Below, one piece after another: positions 1-16,434 of a stretch of 64,000 nucleotides of DNA. A program made the position numbers and the translations under genes. This stretch comes from Streptomyces sp. NRRL F-525 (lineage in GTDB: Bacteria > Actinomycetota > Actinomycetes > Streptomycetales > Streptomycetaceae), in assembly GCF_000716605.1 (NCBI RefSeq), contig NZ_JNXE01000031.1, forward strand, positions 62,001-126,000. Direction: 5' to 3'. How positions within the stretch are numbered: the stretch's first letter is position 1; the number at the start of each line of letters is the position of its first letter. The notes under the pieces were generated by a model. The model was not told the DNA's origin. It worked only from the letters and a program-made list of their open reading frames with translations, and made no database searches.

Positions 1-3457
<3,457 letters not shown>

Positions 3458-3500
3458 AGCCGTCCCGGCCCACCAGACGTCCGCACCCCGGAGGAAACCC

Positions 3501-7442
<3,942 letters not shown>

Positions 7443-7479
7443 ACAGCCCACCCCGCACCAGGAGTTACGGAGTACCCCC

Positions 7480-8808
7480 ATGACCGATGCCACGACCGAC
7501 GCCGCCCCCGTCGGGGAGGAGGCCGCCCCGCCCGCCCCGAGCGTGTGGCGCAACGCCGACTTCACCCGGCTGTGGACCGGGCAGACCGCCTCCCTGTTCG
7601 CCGCCCAGGTCAGCGAACTCGCGCTGCCCCTCGTCGCGGTGCTGGCCCTGGCCGCCAGCTCCGAACAGGTCGGCCTGCTCACCTCGGTGGTCAAACTGCC
7701 GTACCTGCTGGTCTCGTTGTTCGCGGGCGTGCTCGTGGACCGGGTCCGGCGCAGGAACATCCTCATCGCCACCGACCTCGGCCGCGCGCTCGTGCTGACC
7801 CTGGTGCCCGTTCTGTACTGGACGGACCGGCTCGGCATCAGCTGGTTGTACGTCCTCGGCTTCTTCGCCGGCTGCGGCAGCGTGCTGTTCGACGTGGCCG
7901 GGCAGGCCTATCTGCCCCGGATCGTGGGCCGCGACCAGCTCACCCGCGGCAACTCGGCGCTCGGCGCCAGCCAGTCCGCCGCCACCATCGGCGGACCCGC
8001 GCTCGGCGGTGTGCTGGTGCAGTGGCTCACCGCGCCCGTCGCGGTGCTGGCCGGTGCGGTGTCGTACCTCGTGTCCGCGCTGACCATCGCCACCATCCGG
8101 CACAAGGAGGACAGGGCCGAGAACGCCGGGGGCGCCACGCCCGCCGGGACACTGCGCGAGGTGTGGGCCGGGCTGAGGTTCGTCTTCGGCAACGAGCCGC
8201 TGCGCGCCATGACGATCATGGCCTCGATCTTCAACCTCTCCTTCACCGCGCTGGAGGTGGCCTTCGTCCAGTTCATGCCGCGCACCCTGGGCCTGTCGGC
8301 CGGCGGGATCGGCCTGGTGATGGCCGCGCTCGGGCCCGGTTTCCTGGTCGGCGCGGCCTTCGCGGGCCGACTGCCGCAGCGCTTCGGCTACGGCCGCACC
8401 ATGCTGGTCACGGCCTCGATCGCCAACCTCGTCATGCTCGGCCTCGCCGCCGTGCACGGCTCCGGGTTCCTGGCCGTGGGCACCCTGATGCTGATCAACT
8501 TCCTGTTCGCCTCGTTCGGTGTCGCGAACAACGTCACCGTGCTCAGCATCCGGCAGACCCTCACTCCCGACGCCCTGCAGGGCCGGGTCGCCGCCACCAA
8601 CCGCTTCGTCGCCATGGGCATCGCGCCCGTCGGCGCGCTCCTGGGCGGTTTCCTCGGCGGCGCCCTCGGCCTGCGCACCACGGTTCTGATCTCCGCGATC
8701 GGCCTGTCCTCGGCACTGGTCCCGCTGGGCCTGTCCTCGCTGGCCCGGATCCGGTTCGACCTCCCGCCCCAGATCGACCTCCCGTCCCAGAGCAAGGAAA
8801 CAGCCTGA
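7480..8808 (+). CDS. MFS exporter of the NRPS cluster
   Basis: A 442-residue major facilitator superfamily protein. After a hydrophilic N-terminus (about 25 residues) it begins [15 protein letters not shown], the opening usual in the enterobactin-exporter-like MFS group. About 12 hydrophobic segments follow, with the loop motif [11 protein letters not shown] after the second. It sits between the terminal NRPS and the MbtH gene and overlaps the latter by one base in TGATG, so it is co-translated with cluster genes. By position it probably exports the peptide or provides self-resistance. The substrate is not visible in the sequence. Confidence 0.9.
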   Translation: MTDATTDAAPVGEEAAPPAPSVWRNADFTRLWTGQTASLFAAQVSELALPLVAVLALAASSEQVGLLTSVVKLPYLLVSLFAGVLVDRVRRRNILIATDLGRALVLTLVPVLYWTDRLGISWLYVLGFFAGCGSVLFDVAGQAYLPRIVGRDQLTRGNSALGASQSAATIGGPALGGVLVQWLTAPVAVLAGAVSYLVSALTIATIRHKEDRAENAGGATPAGTLREVWAGLRFVFGNEPLRAMTIMASIFNLSFTALEVAFVQFMPRTLGLSAGGIGLVMAALGPGFLVGAAFAGRLPQRFGYGRTMLVTASIANLVMLGLAAVHGSGFLAVGTLMLINFLFASFGVANNVTVLSIRQTLTPDALQGRVAATNRFVAMGIAPVGALLGGFLGGALGLRTTVLISAIGLSSALVPLGLSSLARIRFDLPPQIDLPSQSKETA

Positions 8809-9017
8809 TGTCCCAGCCGTACGACACGCACGAGGCCCCCGGCACCGAGCCCCGTCACCTCGTGGTCGTCAACCACGAGGAGCAGTACTCGGTGTGGCCC
8901 GCCCCGCTGCCCCTGCCGGCGGGCTGGCGCGCCGCCGGTTTCGAGGGCACGCGCGCGGAGGCCCTCGCGCACATCGAGACCGTCTGGACCGACCTGCGCC
9001 CGCTCAGCCTGCGCTGA
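8808..9017 (+). CDS. MbtH-like protein
   Basis: A 69-residue MbtH family protein. Such proteins bind NRPS adenylation domains and are often needed for their solubility and activity. The family signature is clear: [21 protein letters not shown], and the C-terminal [11 protein letters not shown]. The first part of the protein is a short hydrophilic extension. The start at 8808 overlaps the MFS stop codon. Its partners here would be the A domains of the two NRPS proteins and perhaps the free-standing adenylation enzyme at 12259. Confidence 0.97.
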   Translation: MSQPYDTHEAPGTEPRHLVVVNHEEQYSVWPAPLPLPAGWRAAGFEGTRAEALAHIETVWTDLRPLSLR

Positions 9018-9052
9018 CCGCCCCCGACGACACGCCCCGAGAGGCACCCGCG

Positions 9053-10102
9053 ATGGACTTCAGTCTCTTCTACTTCGCCGACGGCAGCGGCGGCGAGAGC
9101 GGCGGCGGCCGCTACGACCTGCTGCTCGAAGGCGCCAAGTACGCCGACACGCACGGCTTTTCGGCCGTGTGGACACCCGAGCGCCACTTCCACCCCTTCG
9201 GCGGGCTCTACCCGAACCCGTCGGTGACCGGCGCCGCCGTCGCCACCGTCACCGAGCGGGTCGCGATCCGCGCCGGGAGCGTGGTCGCCCCGCTGCACCA
9301 CCCGCTGCGCATCGCCGAGGAGTGGTCGGTCGTCGACAACCTCTCCGGCGGCCGGGCCGGTCTGTCGCTGGCCTCCGGCTGGAACGCGGTCGACTTCGCG
9401 CTGCGCCCCGAGGGCTACGCGGGCCGCAAGACCGCCGTCATCGAGGCCGTGGAGCAGGTGCGCGCCCTGTGGCGGGGCGAGCCCCTGGCCGTCACCGACG
9501 GCGCGGGCAACGCGGCCGAGGTGCGCGTCTTCCCGCCGCCCGTCCAGCGCGAGCTGCCCGTCTGGGTGACCAGCGCGGGCGGCCCCGAGACGTTCCGCGC
9601 GGCCGGCGCGGCGGGCGCCGGCGTGCTGACCCACCTGCTGGGCCAGGACGTCGACCAGCTCGCCGAGAAGATCGCCCTGTACCGCGAGGCACTCGCACAG
9701 CGCCCCGGTCACGACGGCCGGCCCGGCCATGTGGCCCTGATGCTCCACACCTACCTGGGCGAGGACCCGGAGAAGGTGAAGGAGACCGTCCGCGAGCCGT
9801 TCACCGCGTACCTGAAGAGCTCCTTCGGGCTCATCGCCCGCTCGGCGGGCAGCATCCTGTCCGGCTTCGACCCCGACAAGCTGCGTGAGTCCGACATCGA
9901 CTTCCTGGTACGGCGCTCCTTCGACACCTACTACCACAGCAGCGGCCTGTTCGGGACGGTGGAGCAGGCGGCCGTCGTCGTCGAGCGGGCCCGCGCCGCC
10001 GGAGTCGACGAGCTGGCCTGCCTGATCGACTTCGGGGTGGGCAAGGCCGAGGTGCTCACCGGCCTGGACCACCTCGACGCGCTGCGCGAGGCGTCTTCGT
10101 GA
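9053..10102 (+). CDS. MupA/Atu3671-type FMN-dependent luciferase-like monooxygenase
   Basis: A 349-residue luciferase-like (LLM) flavin monooxygenase with a TIM-barrel-type sequence. Visible family motifs are VWTPERHFHPFGG, the VVAPLHHPLRIAEEW block and SGGRAGLSLASGW. This subgroup is typically found beside NRPS or PKS genes. Family members use reduced FMN and oxygen supplied by a separate reductase, and the next gene encodes one, with GTGA overlap at 10099-10102. It therefore likely oxidises a carrier-bound or free building block of this peptide. The exact reaction (N-hydroxylation, hydroxylation or cleavage) cannot be told from sequence. Confidence 0.92.
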   Translation: MDFSLFYFADGSGGESGGGRYDLLLEGAKYADTHGFSAVWTPERHFHPFGGLYPNPSVTGAAVATVTERVAIRAGSVVAPLHHPLRIAEEWSVVDNLSGGRAGLSLASGWNAVDFALRPEGYAGRKTAVIEAVEQVRALWRGEPLAVTDGAGNAAEVRVFPPPVQRELPVWVTSAGGPETFRAAGAAGAGVLTHLLGQDVDQLAEKIALYREALAQRPGHDGRPGHVALMLHTYLGEDPEKVKETVREPFTAYLKSSFGLIARSAGSILSGFDPDKLRESDIDFLVRRSFDTYYHSSGLFGTVEQAAVVVERARAAGVDELACLIDFGVGKAEVLTGLDHLDALREASS

Positions 10103-10641
10103 CGGCACCCGCGACGTCCGGGCGCACCGCGCTGTTCCGGCGCACGGCGGGCCGGTTCCCGACCGGGGTGACCGTGCTCACCACGTTCGCCGGCTCGGAG
10201 CCGTACGGCATGACGGCCAACGCCTTCATGACCCTGTCGCTCGATCCGCTGCTGGTCGCGGTCGGTATCGGTGCCGGCTCCCGGGCGCACGCCCATGTGC
10301 TGCGCTCGGGCCGGTTCGCCGTGACCGTGCTCAGCGACGGGCAGACAGGCACCGCCCGCCGGTTCGCCGACCCCGAACGGCCCGTCGGCGCCGCGGCGTT
10401 CGCCGCCGACGACTGGATGGCGGGACCGGTCACCGGCTGCCCGGTGCTGCCCGACGGCGTGGGCTGGTTCGACTGTTCGGTGCAGGCCGCGCACCCCGCC
10501 GGGGACCACACCCTCGTCGTCGGCCGTGTCGAGGACTTCGGCCCGCTCGGCGGCGAACGGCCGCTGGTCTTCGCCGACGGCTCCTTCACCGCCCCCGACC
10601 CTTCCCTCAGCCCGTCCGGGCCCTTCGGAGGACGTACATGA
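10099..10641 (+). CDS. Flavin reductase (FMN-binding split barrel)
   Basis: A 180-residue flavin reductase-like protein. It matches the HpaC/DszD-type split-barrel pattern: FRRTAGRFPTGVTVLTT at the N-terminus, then GMTANAFMTLSLDPLLVAVG, then the block around LRSGRFAVTVLSDGQ. These enzymes use NAD(P)H to supply reduced flavin to a partner oxygenase. The GTG start lies inside the stop of the LLM monooxygenase gene, so the two are translationally coupled and form a two-component oxygenase. It ends in an ATGA overlap with the next gene. Confidence 0.92.
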   Translation: MTAPATSGRTALFRRTAGRFPTGVTVLTTFAGSEPYGMTANAFMTLSLDPLLVAVGIGAGSRAHAHVLRSGRFAVTVLSDGQTGTARRFADPERPVGAAAFAADDWMAGPVTGCPVLPDGVGWFDCSVQAAHPAGDHTLVVGRVEDFGPLGGERPLVFADGSFTAPDPSLSPSGPFGGRT

Positions 10642-12266
10642 GCAAGGCATCCATCGCCTGGGACCCGCGCGATTCACGAGGCCCGGCCCGCTCGGTGCCG
10701 GGCGCGGTGCGCGGCGGCACCCTGCGCGTCCTGCGCGACGGCGACTACGACCACCTCGACCCGCAGCGCATCCAGACCCTCCAGGGAGTCGCGCTCGGCC
10801 ACCTCCTCTTCCGCACCCTGACGATGTTCGCCGAGGACGGCGAGGGCGGCTGGCGGCTGGTCGGCGACCTCGCCGAGCAGCCCGGCCGGGACGTCGAAGG
10901 CGACGGCCGCGTATGGGAGTTCACCCTCAAGCCCGGACTGCGCTACGAGGACGGCCGCGCGATCACGGCGGCCCACGTCGCCCACGGCATCGCCCGCTCT
11001 TTCGAGGAGAGCCTCGCCGGCGGCCCCCAGCACCTCCAGGACTGGCTGCGCGCGGGCGGCCCCTACGCGGGCCCTTTCACGGACGGCACCGACGAGGTGC
11101 CGGGTCTTGACGTGGTGGACCCGCGCACGCTGGTGTTCCGCTTCCCCGAACCGCGCCCCGACCTGCCGTTCGCCGCTGCCCTGGTGACGAGCGTGCCGGT
11201 ACCGGAGGACGCCGACACCGGTGAGTCGTACGGCAAGGCGCCGCTCGCCTCCGGACCGTACCGCGTCGCCGCGCACGTACCCGGCGAGCGGCTGGTCCTG
11301 GAGCGCAACCCGCACTGGGACCCGGCCACCGACGCCGTACGGCACGACCACCCGGACCGGATCGAGATCGAACTCGGCGTCGCCGCCGCCGTCCAGAACC
11401 GGCGCGCCCAGGTCGACGAGGGCACGGACGCCTTCGCCGTCGCCGAGAACAACGCTCCCGACGAGGTCGCGGCGCGGCTGCTCGCCGACCCGTCCCTGGC
11501 ACCGCGCCTGCGCCGCGACCGCACCCCGCTCGTCTGGTACCTGGCGATCAACACGGCCCGGGTGACGGATGTGGAGGTCCGCCGGGAGATCGCCCGCGCG
11601 CTGGACAAGGAGGCGGTGCGGGACGCGATGGCGGGCGCCACCCAGGGCGAGATCACCCACACCGTCCTGTCCCCGGCCACCATCGGCCACCGCCCCTACC
11701 CCGACCCGCACACGGGCGGCCCGCGCGGCCTGCCGGACAGCTGGGACGGCCGTACGCTGCGGCTGCTCAGCCGCGACGGCGAGTACTTCACCGCGGGCGC
11801 CCGGGAGGTCGCCCGCTCCCTCGAATCGGCGGGCTTCGACGTCGAGCTGGTGGAAATAGACCGGCCCCGGCACAACACGGCGGTCCTCACCCGCGGCCAC
11901 GCGTACGACCTCTACCTGATGTGCCAGGCCGCCGACTGGCCCGGCGCCTCGACCCTCCTCACCGGCTTCGACGGCCGCACCCTGCGCGCCACCGGGAACG
12001 CGAACTACACCTACCTCGACGACCCGGACGTCAACGCCGAGATCGCCCGTGTCTCCGCGCTGCCCGCCGACCGCGCGGCGGCCGAATGGGCCGCGCTGGA
12101 CGAGACATTGACGACCCGTCACATCCCGCTGGTGCCGGTCTTCTCCTACACCTATCTCGCGGTCTCCGGCTCGCGGGTGGGCGGGGTGTTCACCTCGTCC
12201 TTCCTCGGCACACCGGTGTACTACGACGCGTACGTCACGGGTCCGGAGGACGGCGCCCGTGGCTGA
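10638..12266 (+). CDS. Family-5 extracellular solute-binding-like protein without a signal peptide
   Basis: A 542-residue protein of the peptide/nickel-binding (SBP_bac_5) family, seen from the N-terminal GGTLRVLRDGDYDHLDPQR block, the WEFTLKPGLRYEDGR motif and the ARALDKEAVRDAM region. Such proteins are normally lipoproteins or secreted. Here the N-terminus (MSKASIAWDPRDSRGPARS) is charged and hydrophilic, with no hydrophobic core and no lipobox Cys, and no ABC permease or ATPase gene is nearby. The ATG at 10638 overlaps the reductase stop by 4 bases, and the end overlaps the adenylation gene by 8. It is therefore probably a cytoplasmic protein working in peptide assembly or handling. Its function is unknown. 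Confidence 0.85.
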   Translation: MSKASIAWDPRDSRGPARSVPGAVRGGTLRVLRDGDYDHLDPQRIQTLQGVALGHLLFRTLTMFAEDGEGGWRLVGDLAEQPGRDVEGDGRVWEFTLKPGLRYEDGRAITAAHVAHGIARSFEESLAGGPQHLQDWLRAGGPYAGPFTDGTDEVPGLDVVDPRTLVFRFPEPRPDLPFAAALVTSVPVPEDADTGESYGKAPLASGPYRVAAHVPGERLVLERNPHWDPATDAVRHDHPDRIEIELGVAAAVQNRRAQVDEGTDAFAVAENNAPDEVAARLLADPSLAPRLRRDRTPLVWYLAINTARVTDVEVRREIARALDKEAVRDAMAGATQGEITHTVLSPATIGHRPYPDPHTGGPRGLPDSWDGRTLRLLSRDGEYFTAGAREVARSLESAGFDVELVEIDRPRHNTAVLTRGHAYDLYLMCQAADWPGASTLLTGFDGRTLRATGNANYTYLDDPDVNAEIARVSALPADRAAAEWAALDETLTTRHIPLVPVFSYTYLAVSGSRVGGVFTSSFLGTPVYYDAYVTGPEDGARG

Positions 12267-13818
12267 CCACCGCACGCTCTACGAGCGGTTCGCCGCGTCC
12301 GCCGACGCGCATCCGGCCCGGACCGCGCTGGAGACGGCCGGCCGCGCCCTCGACTACGCGGCCCTGCGCCGCCTCGCCGAGCACACCGCGGCCCGGGTGC
12401 TCGACGTCCTCGGCGGGCGCCGCCCGCAGCGCGTCGGTGTCCTCGCCAACCGCAGCGTCGCCGCGTACTCCTCGTACCTGGCCGCCCAACGGCTGGGCGC
12501 CGCCGCCGTACCGCTGGGCCCGGAGGTCGCCCCGGCCCGGCTCACCGCGATCGCCGGGGCGGCCGGGCTGGACGTGGTGCTCGCCGGACCGGAAGCCGCG
12601 GAGACGGACCGGGCGACCCGGTTCCCCTGCCCCGTCCTGCCGTTCACCGAGCCCGGCCCCGCGCAGTCGGCCGTCGGCCTCCCGCCGTACGCACCGCGCC
12701 CCGACGCGGTCGCCTACATCGTCTTCACCTCCGGTTCCACCGGCACCCCCAAGGGCGTCCCGGTGCTCCAGCGCAACGTGGCGGCCGTGCTCGACCACGC
12801 CGTCGACCGCTACGGCATCGGACCCGACAGCCGGGTCTCGCAGACCTTCGACCTGACCTTCGACCCGACCGCGTGGGACATGTTCACCGCCTGGAGCGCC
12901 GGCGCGGCCCTCGTCGTACCCGACCGCGCCGAACTGGTCCGCCCGGCCCGTTTCGTCCGCGAGCACCGCGTCACCCACTGGTTCTCCGTCCCCTCGGTGA
13001 TCTCCTACGCCCGACGGCTGCGCGACCTGGCCCCGGGCAGCATGCCGGAGTTGCGCTGGACCCTGTTCGGCGGCGAACCGCTCACCCTGGAACAGGCCGC
13101 CGCCTGGCGGGCCGCGGCCCCCGGCAGCGTCCTGGAGAACCTCTACGGCCCCACCGAGGTCACCGTCTCCTGCACCCAGTACCGGCTGCCCGCCGACCTC
13201 GCCGACTGGCCCGCCACCGCCAACGGCACCGTGCCCATCGGCACGCCCTACCCGCACCTGGACGCCCTCGTCCTGGACGACTCCGGCCGGCCGGCGGACG
13301 AGGGCGAGCTGTGCCTGCGCGGCCCGCAGCGCTTCCCCGGCTATCTCGACCCCGCCGAGAACCCCGGCCGGTTCCTCCGCTTCGACGGCGGACGGGCCAC
13401 CGTGCACGAGGAGCGGGCGGCGCCCGGCACGGAGCTGTACTACCGCACCGGCGACCGGGTGCGGCGCGGCGCGGACGGCGCCCTGCTGCACCTGGGGCGG
13501 CTCGACCAGCAGGTGAAGATCCGCGGCCACCGCATCGAGCTCGGCGACATCGAGGCCGCCCTGCGCACGGCCGACGGTGTCGCCGAGGCCGTCGTCACGG
13601 TCTGTACGGCCGAGGGATCCGAGCCGGCCCTGGAGGCCGCGTACACCGGCACTCCCCGAGAACCTCTCGCGCTGCGCGGCCACCTTGCGGACCGGCTGCC
13701 CGTCTACATGCTCCCGCGCGGCTTCACGCACTTCGACGCGTTCCCGCTGAACGCCAACCGGAAGATCGACCGCCGGGCGGTCGCGAGCCGTCTCGCCGCC
13801 CCGGGGCCGGCCCGGTGA
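12259..13818 (+). CDS. Free-standing adenylation (AMP-binding) enzyme
   Basis: A 519-residue acyl/aminoacyl-adenylating enzyme made of a single A domain. Core motifs are AYIVFTSGSTGTPKG, NLYGPTEVT, YYRTGDRV, GRLDQQVKIRGHRIELG and the lysine-bearing NANRKIDR. Pocket positions aligned to GrsA read approximately D-P-W-F-L-G-L-V-S-K, a code I do not recognise. No carrier domain follows in the same protein, so it must load a PCP elsewhere in the cluster, perhaps upstream of the window. The GTG start at 12259 overlaps the solute-binding gene by 8 bp, and the stop overlaps the phosphopantetheinyl transferase start. It probably activates an unusual starter or side-chain acid. Confidence 0.92.
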   Translation: MADHRTLYERFAASADAHPARTALETAGRALDYAALRRLAEHTAARVLDVLGGRRPQRVGVLANRSVAAYSSYLAAQRLGAAAVPLGPEVAPARLTAIAGAAGLDVVLAGPEAAETDRATRFPCPVLPFTEPGPAQSAVGLPPYAPRPDAVAYIVFTSGSTGTPKGVPVLQRNVAAVLDHAVDRYGIGPDSRVSQTFDLTFDPTAWDMFTAWSAGAALVVPDRAELVRPARFVREHRVTHWFSVPSVISYARRLRDLAPGSMPELRWTLFGGEPLTLEQAAAWRAAAPGSVLENLYGPTEVTVSCTQYRLPADLADWPATANGTVPIGTPYPHLDALVLDDSGRPADEGELCLRGPQRFPGYLDPAENPGRFLRFDGGRATVHEERAAPGTELYYRTGDRVRRGADGALLHLGRLDQQVKIRGHRIELGDIEAALRTADGVAEAVVTVCTAEGSEPALEAAYTGTPREPLALRGHLADRLPVYMLPRGFTHFDAFPLNANRKIDRRAVASRLAAPGPAR

Positions 13819-14555
13819 GGACCGCCGCGTCCGGGCCCGGCCCGGTGAACGGGTGCGCTCTGCTGTCGGGCCTGTTGCCCGTCGGCGTCGTCGTGGCCGA
13901 GGCGCGGGGCGACGAGGCGGCCGGGCCGGTCCACCCGGAGGAGGCGGCCCAGGTCGGGTCCGCCTCGGTGGCGCGGCGACGGGAGTTCCTCACCACCCGT
14001 TCCTGTGCCCGCCGGGCCCTGGCCGCGCTCGGGCAGGCACCCGGTCCGATTCCGGTCGGCCCGCACCGGGAGCCGTGCTGGCCCGCGGGGTTCGTCGGCA
14101 GCCTCACCCACTGCGACGGCTACCGCGCGGCGGCCGTCGCCCGGGCCTCGGACGTGTGGACGCTGGGCATCGACGCCGAGCCCGACGGTCCGATGCCCGA
14201 GGGCGTCCTGCGCCACATCGCGCTGCCGGCCGAGCGGCGGATGGTGGCCGAGCTGACCGTCGCCGAGCCGGACGTGCACTGGGACCGGCTGCTGTTCAGC
14301 GCGAAGGAGTCCCTCTACAAGGCGTGGTTCCCCAGGGCCCGCCGCTGGCTGGACTTCCTGGACGCCGAACTGACCTTCGCGGCGGGCCGCCCGACGTTCA
14401 CGGCGCGGGTGCTGCAGCCGGGCCGGCTCCCCTTCGACCTGGCCCCCGGCCGCTGGGCGCGCCGCGACGGCCTGCTGCTGACGGCCGTGTCGATCGCCAC
14501 CCCGCCGGTCCGTGGTGCCGCCCGGGACGGCGGAATCCCGTCAGCCGTCCACTGA
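13815..14555 (+). CDS. 4'-phosphopantetheinyl transferase, EntD/Sfp type
   Basis: A 246-residue phosphopantetheinyl transferase that would convert apo-PCP domains of the cluster to the holo form using coenzyme A. The three family motifs are present: GSLTHCDGYRAAAVA, LGIDAEP (metal-binding Asp/Glu) and FSAKESLYKAWFP. The arrangement with the extra Cys and Tyr is that of EntD-like enzymes in Streptomyces siderophore and NRPS clusters. The GTG start at 13815 overlaps the adenylation gene stop (GTGA); a GTG at 13845 is an alternative. It is the last gene of the operon, with a strong hairpin on its stop codon. Confidence 0.94.
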   Translation: MRTAASGPGPVNGCALLSGLLPVGVVVAEARGDEAAGPVHPEEAAQVGSASVARRREFLTTRSCARRALAALGQAPGPIPVGPHREPCWPAGFVGSLTHCDGYRAAAVARASDVWTLGIDAEPDGPMPEGVLRHIALPAERRMVAELTVAEPDVHWDRLLFSAKESLYKAWFPRARRWLDFLDAELTFAAGRPTFTARVLQPGRLPFDLAPGRWARRDGLLLTAVSIATPPVRGAARDGGIPSAVH

Positions 14556-14564
14556 CGGGATCCG
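14532..14564 (+). terminator. Stem-loop at the end of the NRPS operon
   Basis: The arms atcccgtcag (14535-14544) and ctgacgggat (14552-14561) pair perfectly across a 7-base loop. The hairpin overlaps the stop codon of the phosphopantetheinyl transferase. No T-run follows, as is usual for Streptomyces terminators. Confidence 0.65.
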
Positions 14565-14631
14565 GCAGGGGTTGCCACCCCCCTCCCCGGATGGGGGAGG
14601 ATGGCGGAATCCGTACGAAGGGAAATACACG

Positions 14632-15165
14632 GTGAGCATCGACCCGTCCTCGATTCCGAACTTCGGGGGCCAGCCCGAGCCGAACCCCCAAGGACCGGCG
14701 GGCCCCGTCGTCCCGGATCAGGACCTCGTGAAGCAGCTCCTCGACCAGATGGAGCTGAAGTATGTCGTCGACGACGAGGGTGACCTCGCGGCGCCGTGGG
14801 AGCAGTTCCGTACGTACTTCATGTTCCGTGGCGAGGACGACCAGCTGGTCTTCTCGGTGCGGACGTTCTACGACCGTCCGCACGACATCGACGTCAAGCC
14901 GCAGCTGCTGGAGTCGATCGACGACTGGAACCGGCGCACCCTGTGGCCCAAGGTCTACACGCACACCCATGACGACGGCACCGTCCGTCTCATCGGTGAG
15001 GCGCAGATGCTGATCGGCACCGGCGTCGACCTGAACCACTTCGTGTCCTCGACGGTGAGCTGGGTGCGCGCGGCGATCGAGTTCGACCGCTGGCTCGTCG
15101 AGCAGCTCGGCCTCACCGAGGAAGTCGACGAGGCCGTCGAGAAGCCTGAGGACGACGAGGAGTAG
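14632..15165 (+). CDS. YbjN domain-containing protein
   Basis: A 177-residue acidic protein of the YbjN family, whose members resemble type III secretion chaperones in fold and have no agreed function in actinobacteria. The N-terminus is a Pro/Gly-rich tail of about 30 residues. The domain then includes the LLDQMELKYVVDDEGDL and FSVRTFYDRPHDI segments, and the C-terminus is a run of Glu and Asp. GTG at 14632 is preferred over the upstream open frame because a gaaggga ribosome site precedes it and the product then begins SIDPSSIPNF. It lies just after the NRPS operon but reads as an ordinary core gene. Confidence 0.85.
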   Translation: MSIDPSSIPNFGGQPEPNPQGPAGPVVPDQDLVKQLLDQMELKYVVDDEGDLAAPWEQFRTYFMFRGEDDQLVFSVRTFYDRPHDIDVKPQLLESIDDWNRRTLWPKVYTHTHDDGTVRLIGEAQMLIGTGVDLNHFVSSTVSWVRAAIEFDRWLVEQLGLTEEVDEAVEKPEDDEE

Positions 15166-15198
15166 TAGTTCTCCTCGGTCCCGTAAGACCACGTACGA

Positions 15199-15240
15199 CC
15201 GGCGCCCGTCCACAGCCTGTGGACGGGCGCCGGTCTTTTC
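15199..15240. terminator. Bidirectional terminator between convergent genes
   Basis: A perfect 16-bp stem (15199-15214 with 15218-15233, loop gcc) is followed by tcttttc. It separates the YbjN gene from the convergent aminotransferase and would serve both. Confidence 0.85.
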
Positions 15241-15252
15241 TGTCCGTCTCTC

Positions 15253-16434
15253 TCAGCCCGCCAGCTTCTTCAGCCGGTCCACCGCTTCCTCCAGGACACC
15301 CACCCGCTTGCAGAACGCGAACCGTACGAAGGGCGCGCCCTCCTCCCGGTGGTCGTAGAAGACCGCGTTCGGGATGGCGACGACACCGGCGAGTTCCGGC
15401 AGCGCGCGGCAGAACGCGAAGCCGTCCGTCTCTCCTAGGGGGCGGATGTCCGTCGTGATGAAGTACGTGCCCGCCGGGCGGAAGACCTCGAAGCCCGCCT
15501 CCGCCAGGCCCGTCGCCAGGACGTCCCGCTTGGCCAGCATGTCCGCGCGGAAGGCGTCGAAGTACGAGTCGGGGAGGGCCAGCGCCTCCGCCACCGCGTA
15601 CTGGAACGGGCCCGAGGCCACGTACGTCAGGAACTGCTTCGCCGACCGTACGGCCGTGACGAGGGCGGGGGTGCCCGTGACCCAGCCGACCTTCCAGCCC
15701 GTGAACGAGAACGTCTTGCCCGCCGAACCGATCGACACCGTCCGCTCCCGCATCCCCGGGAAGGTGACGAGCGGGATGTGCTCGGCCTCGTCGAAGACCA
15801 GGTGCTCGTACACCTCGTCCGTGATCACCAACAGATCGCGTTCTACGGCGAGTTCGGCGATGGCGGCGAGTTCCTCGCGGGTGAGGACGGTGCCGGTCGG
15901 GTTGTGCGGGGTGTTGATCAGGAGGAGGCGGGTGCGGTCGGTGACGGCGGCGCGCAGCTCGTCCAGGTCGAGGCGGAAGCGGCCTTCCGAGGGGCGCAGG
16001 GTGACCGGTACGCGGGTGCCGCCCGCCATCGCGATGCAGGCCGCGTAGGAGTCGTAGTACGGCTCCAGGGCGATGACCTCGTCGCCGGGTTCCACCAGGG
16101 CGAGCAGCGCCGCGGCGATCGCCTCCGTCGCGCCCGCCGTGACCAGGACCTCGGTGTCGGGGTCGTAGGAGAGGCCGTAGCGGCGCTGCTGGTGGGCGGT
16201 GATCGCGGTGCGGAGTTCGGGGACGCCGGGGCCCGGCGGGTACTGGTTGCCGCGTCCGTCGCGCAGCGCGCGGACCGCCGCCTCGCGGATCTCCTCGGGG
16301 CCGTCCGTGTCGGGGAAACCCTGGCCGAGGTTGATCGAACCGGTCTTCAGGGCCAGGGCGGACATCTCGGCGAAGATCGTCGTCCCGAATTCGGCGAGCC
16401 GGCGGTTGAGGAGGGGGCGTGCGGTGGAGGTCAT
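15253..16434 (-). CDS. Class I/II PLP-dependent aminotransferase
   Basis: A 393-residue fold-type I aminotransferase. It shows NLGQGFPDTDGPEEI near the N-terminus, TPHNPTGTVL, DEVYEHLVFD, and the lysine-bearing SAGKTFSFTGWKVGW that forms the Schiff base with PLP. The overall pattern is that of the methionine/kynurenine aminotransferase (YbdL-like) group, which in actinobacteria also includes the enzymes annotated as succinyl-diaminopimelate transaminase (DapC). The substrate is not settled by sequence. The start at 16434 is chosen because an AGGATGG lies upstream; an ATG at 16443 in the same frame adds three residues. Confidence 0.9.
   Translation of the reverse strand: MTSTARPLLNRRLAEFGTTIFAEMSALALKTGSINLGQGFPDTDGPEEIREAAVRALRDGRGNQYPPGPGVPELRTAITAHQQRRYGLSYDPDTEVLVTAGATEAIAAALLALVEPGDEVIALEPYYDSYAACIAMAGGTRVPVTLRPSEGRFRLDLDELRAAVTDRTRLLLINTPHNPTGTVLTREELAAIAELAVERDLLVITDEVYEHLVFDEAEHIPLVTFPGMRERTVSIGSAGKTFSFTGWKVGWVTGTPALVTAVRSAKQFLTYVASGPFQYAVAEALALPDSYFDAFRADMLAKRDVLATGLAEAGFEVFRPAGTYFITTDIRPLGETDGFAFCRALPELAGVVAIPNAVFYDHREEGAPFVRFAFCKRVGVLEEAVDRLKKLAG

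Noticed and set aside
10638..12266. Part of an ABC peptide importer
   Set aside because: No signal peptide or lipobox, and no permease or ATPase genes within the cluster.
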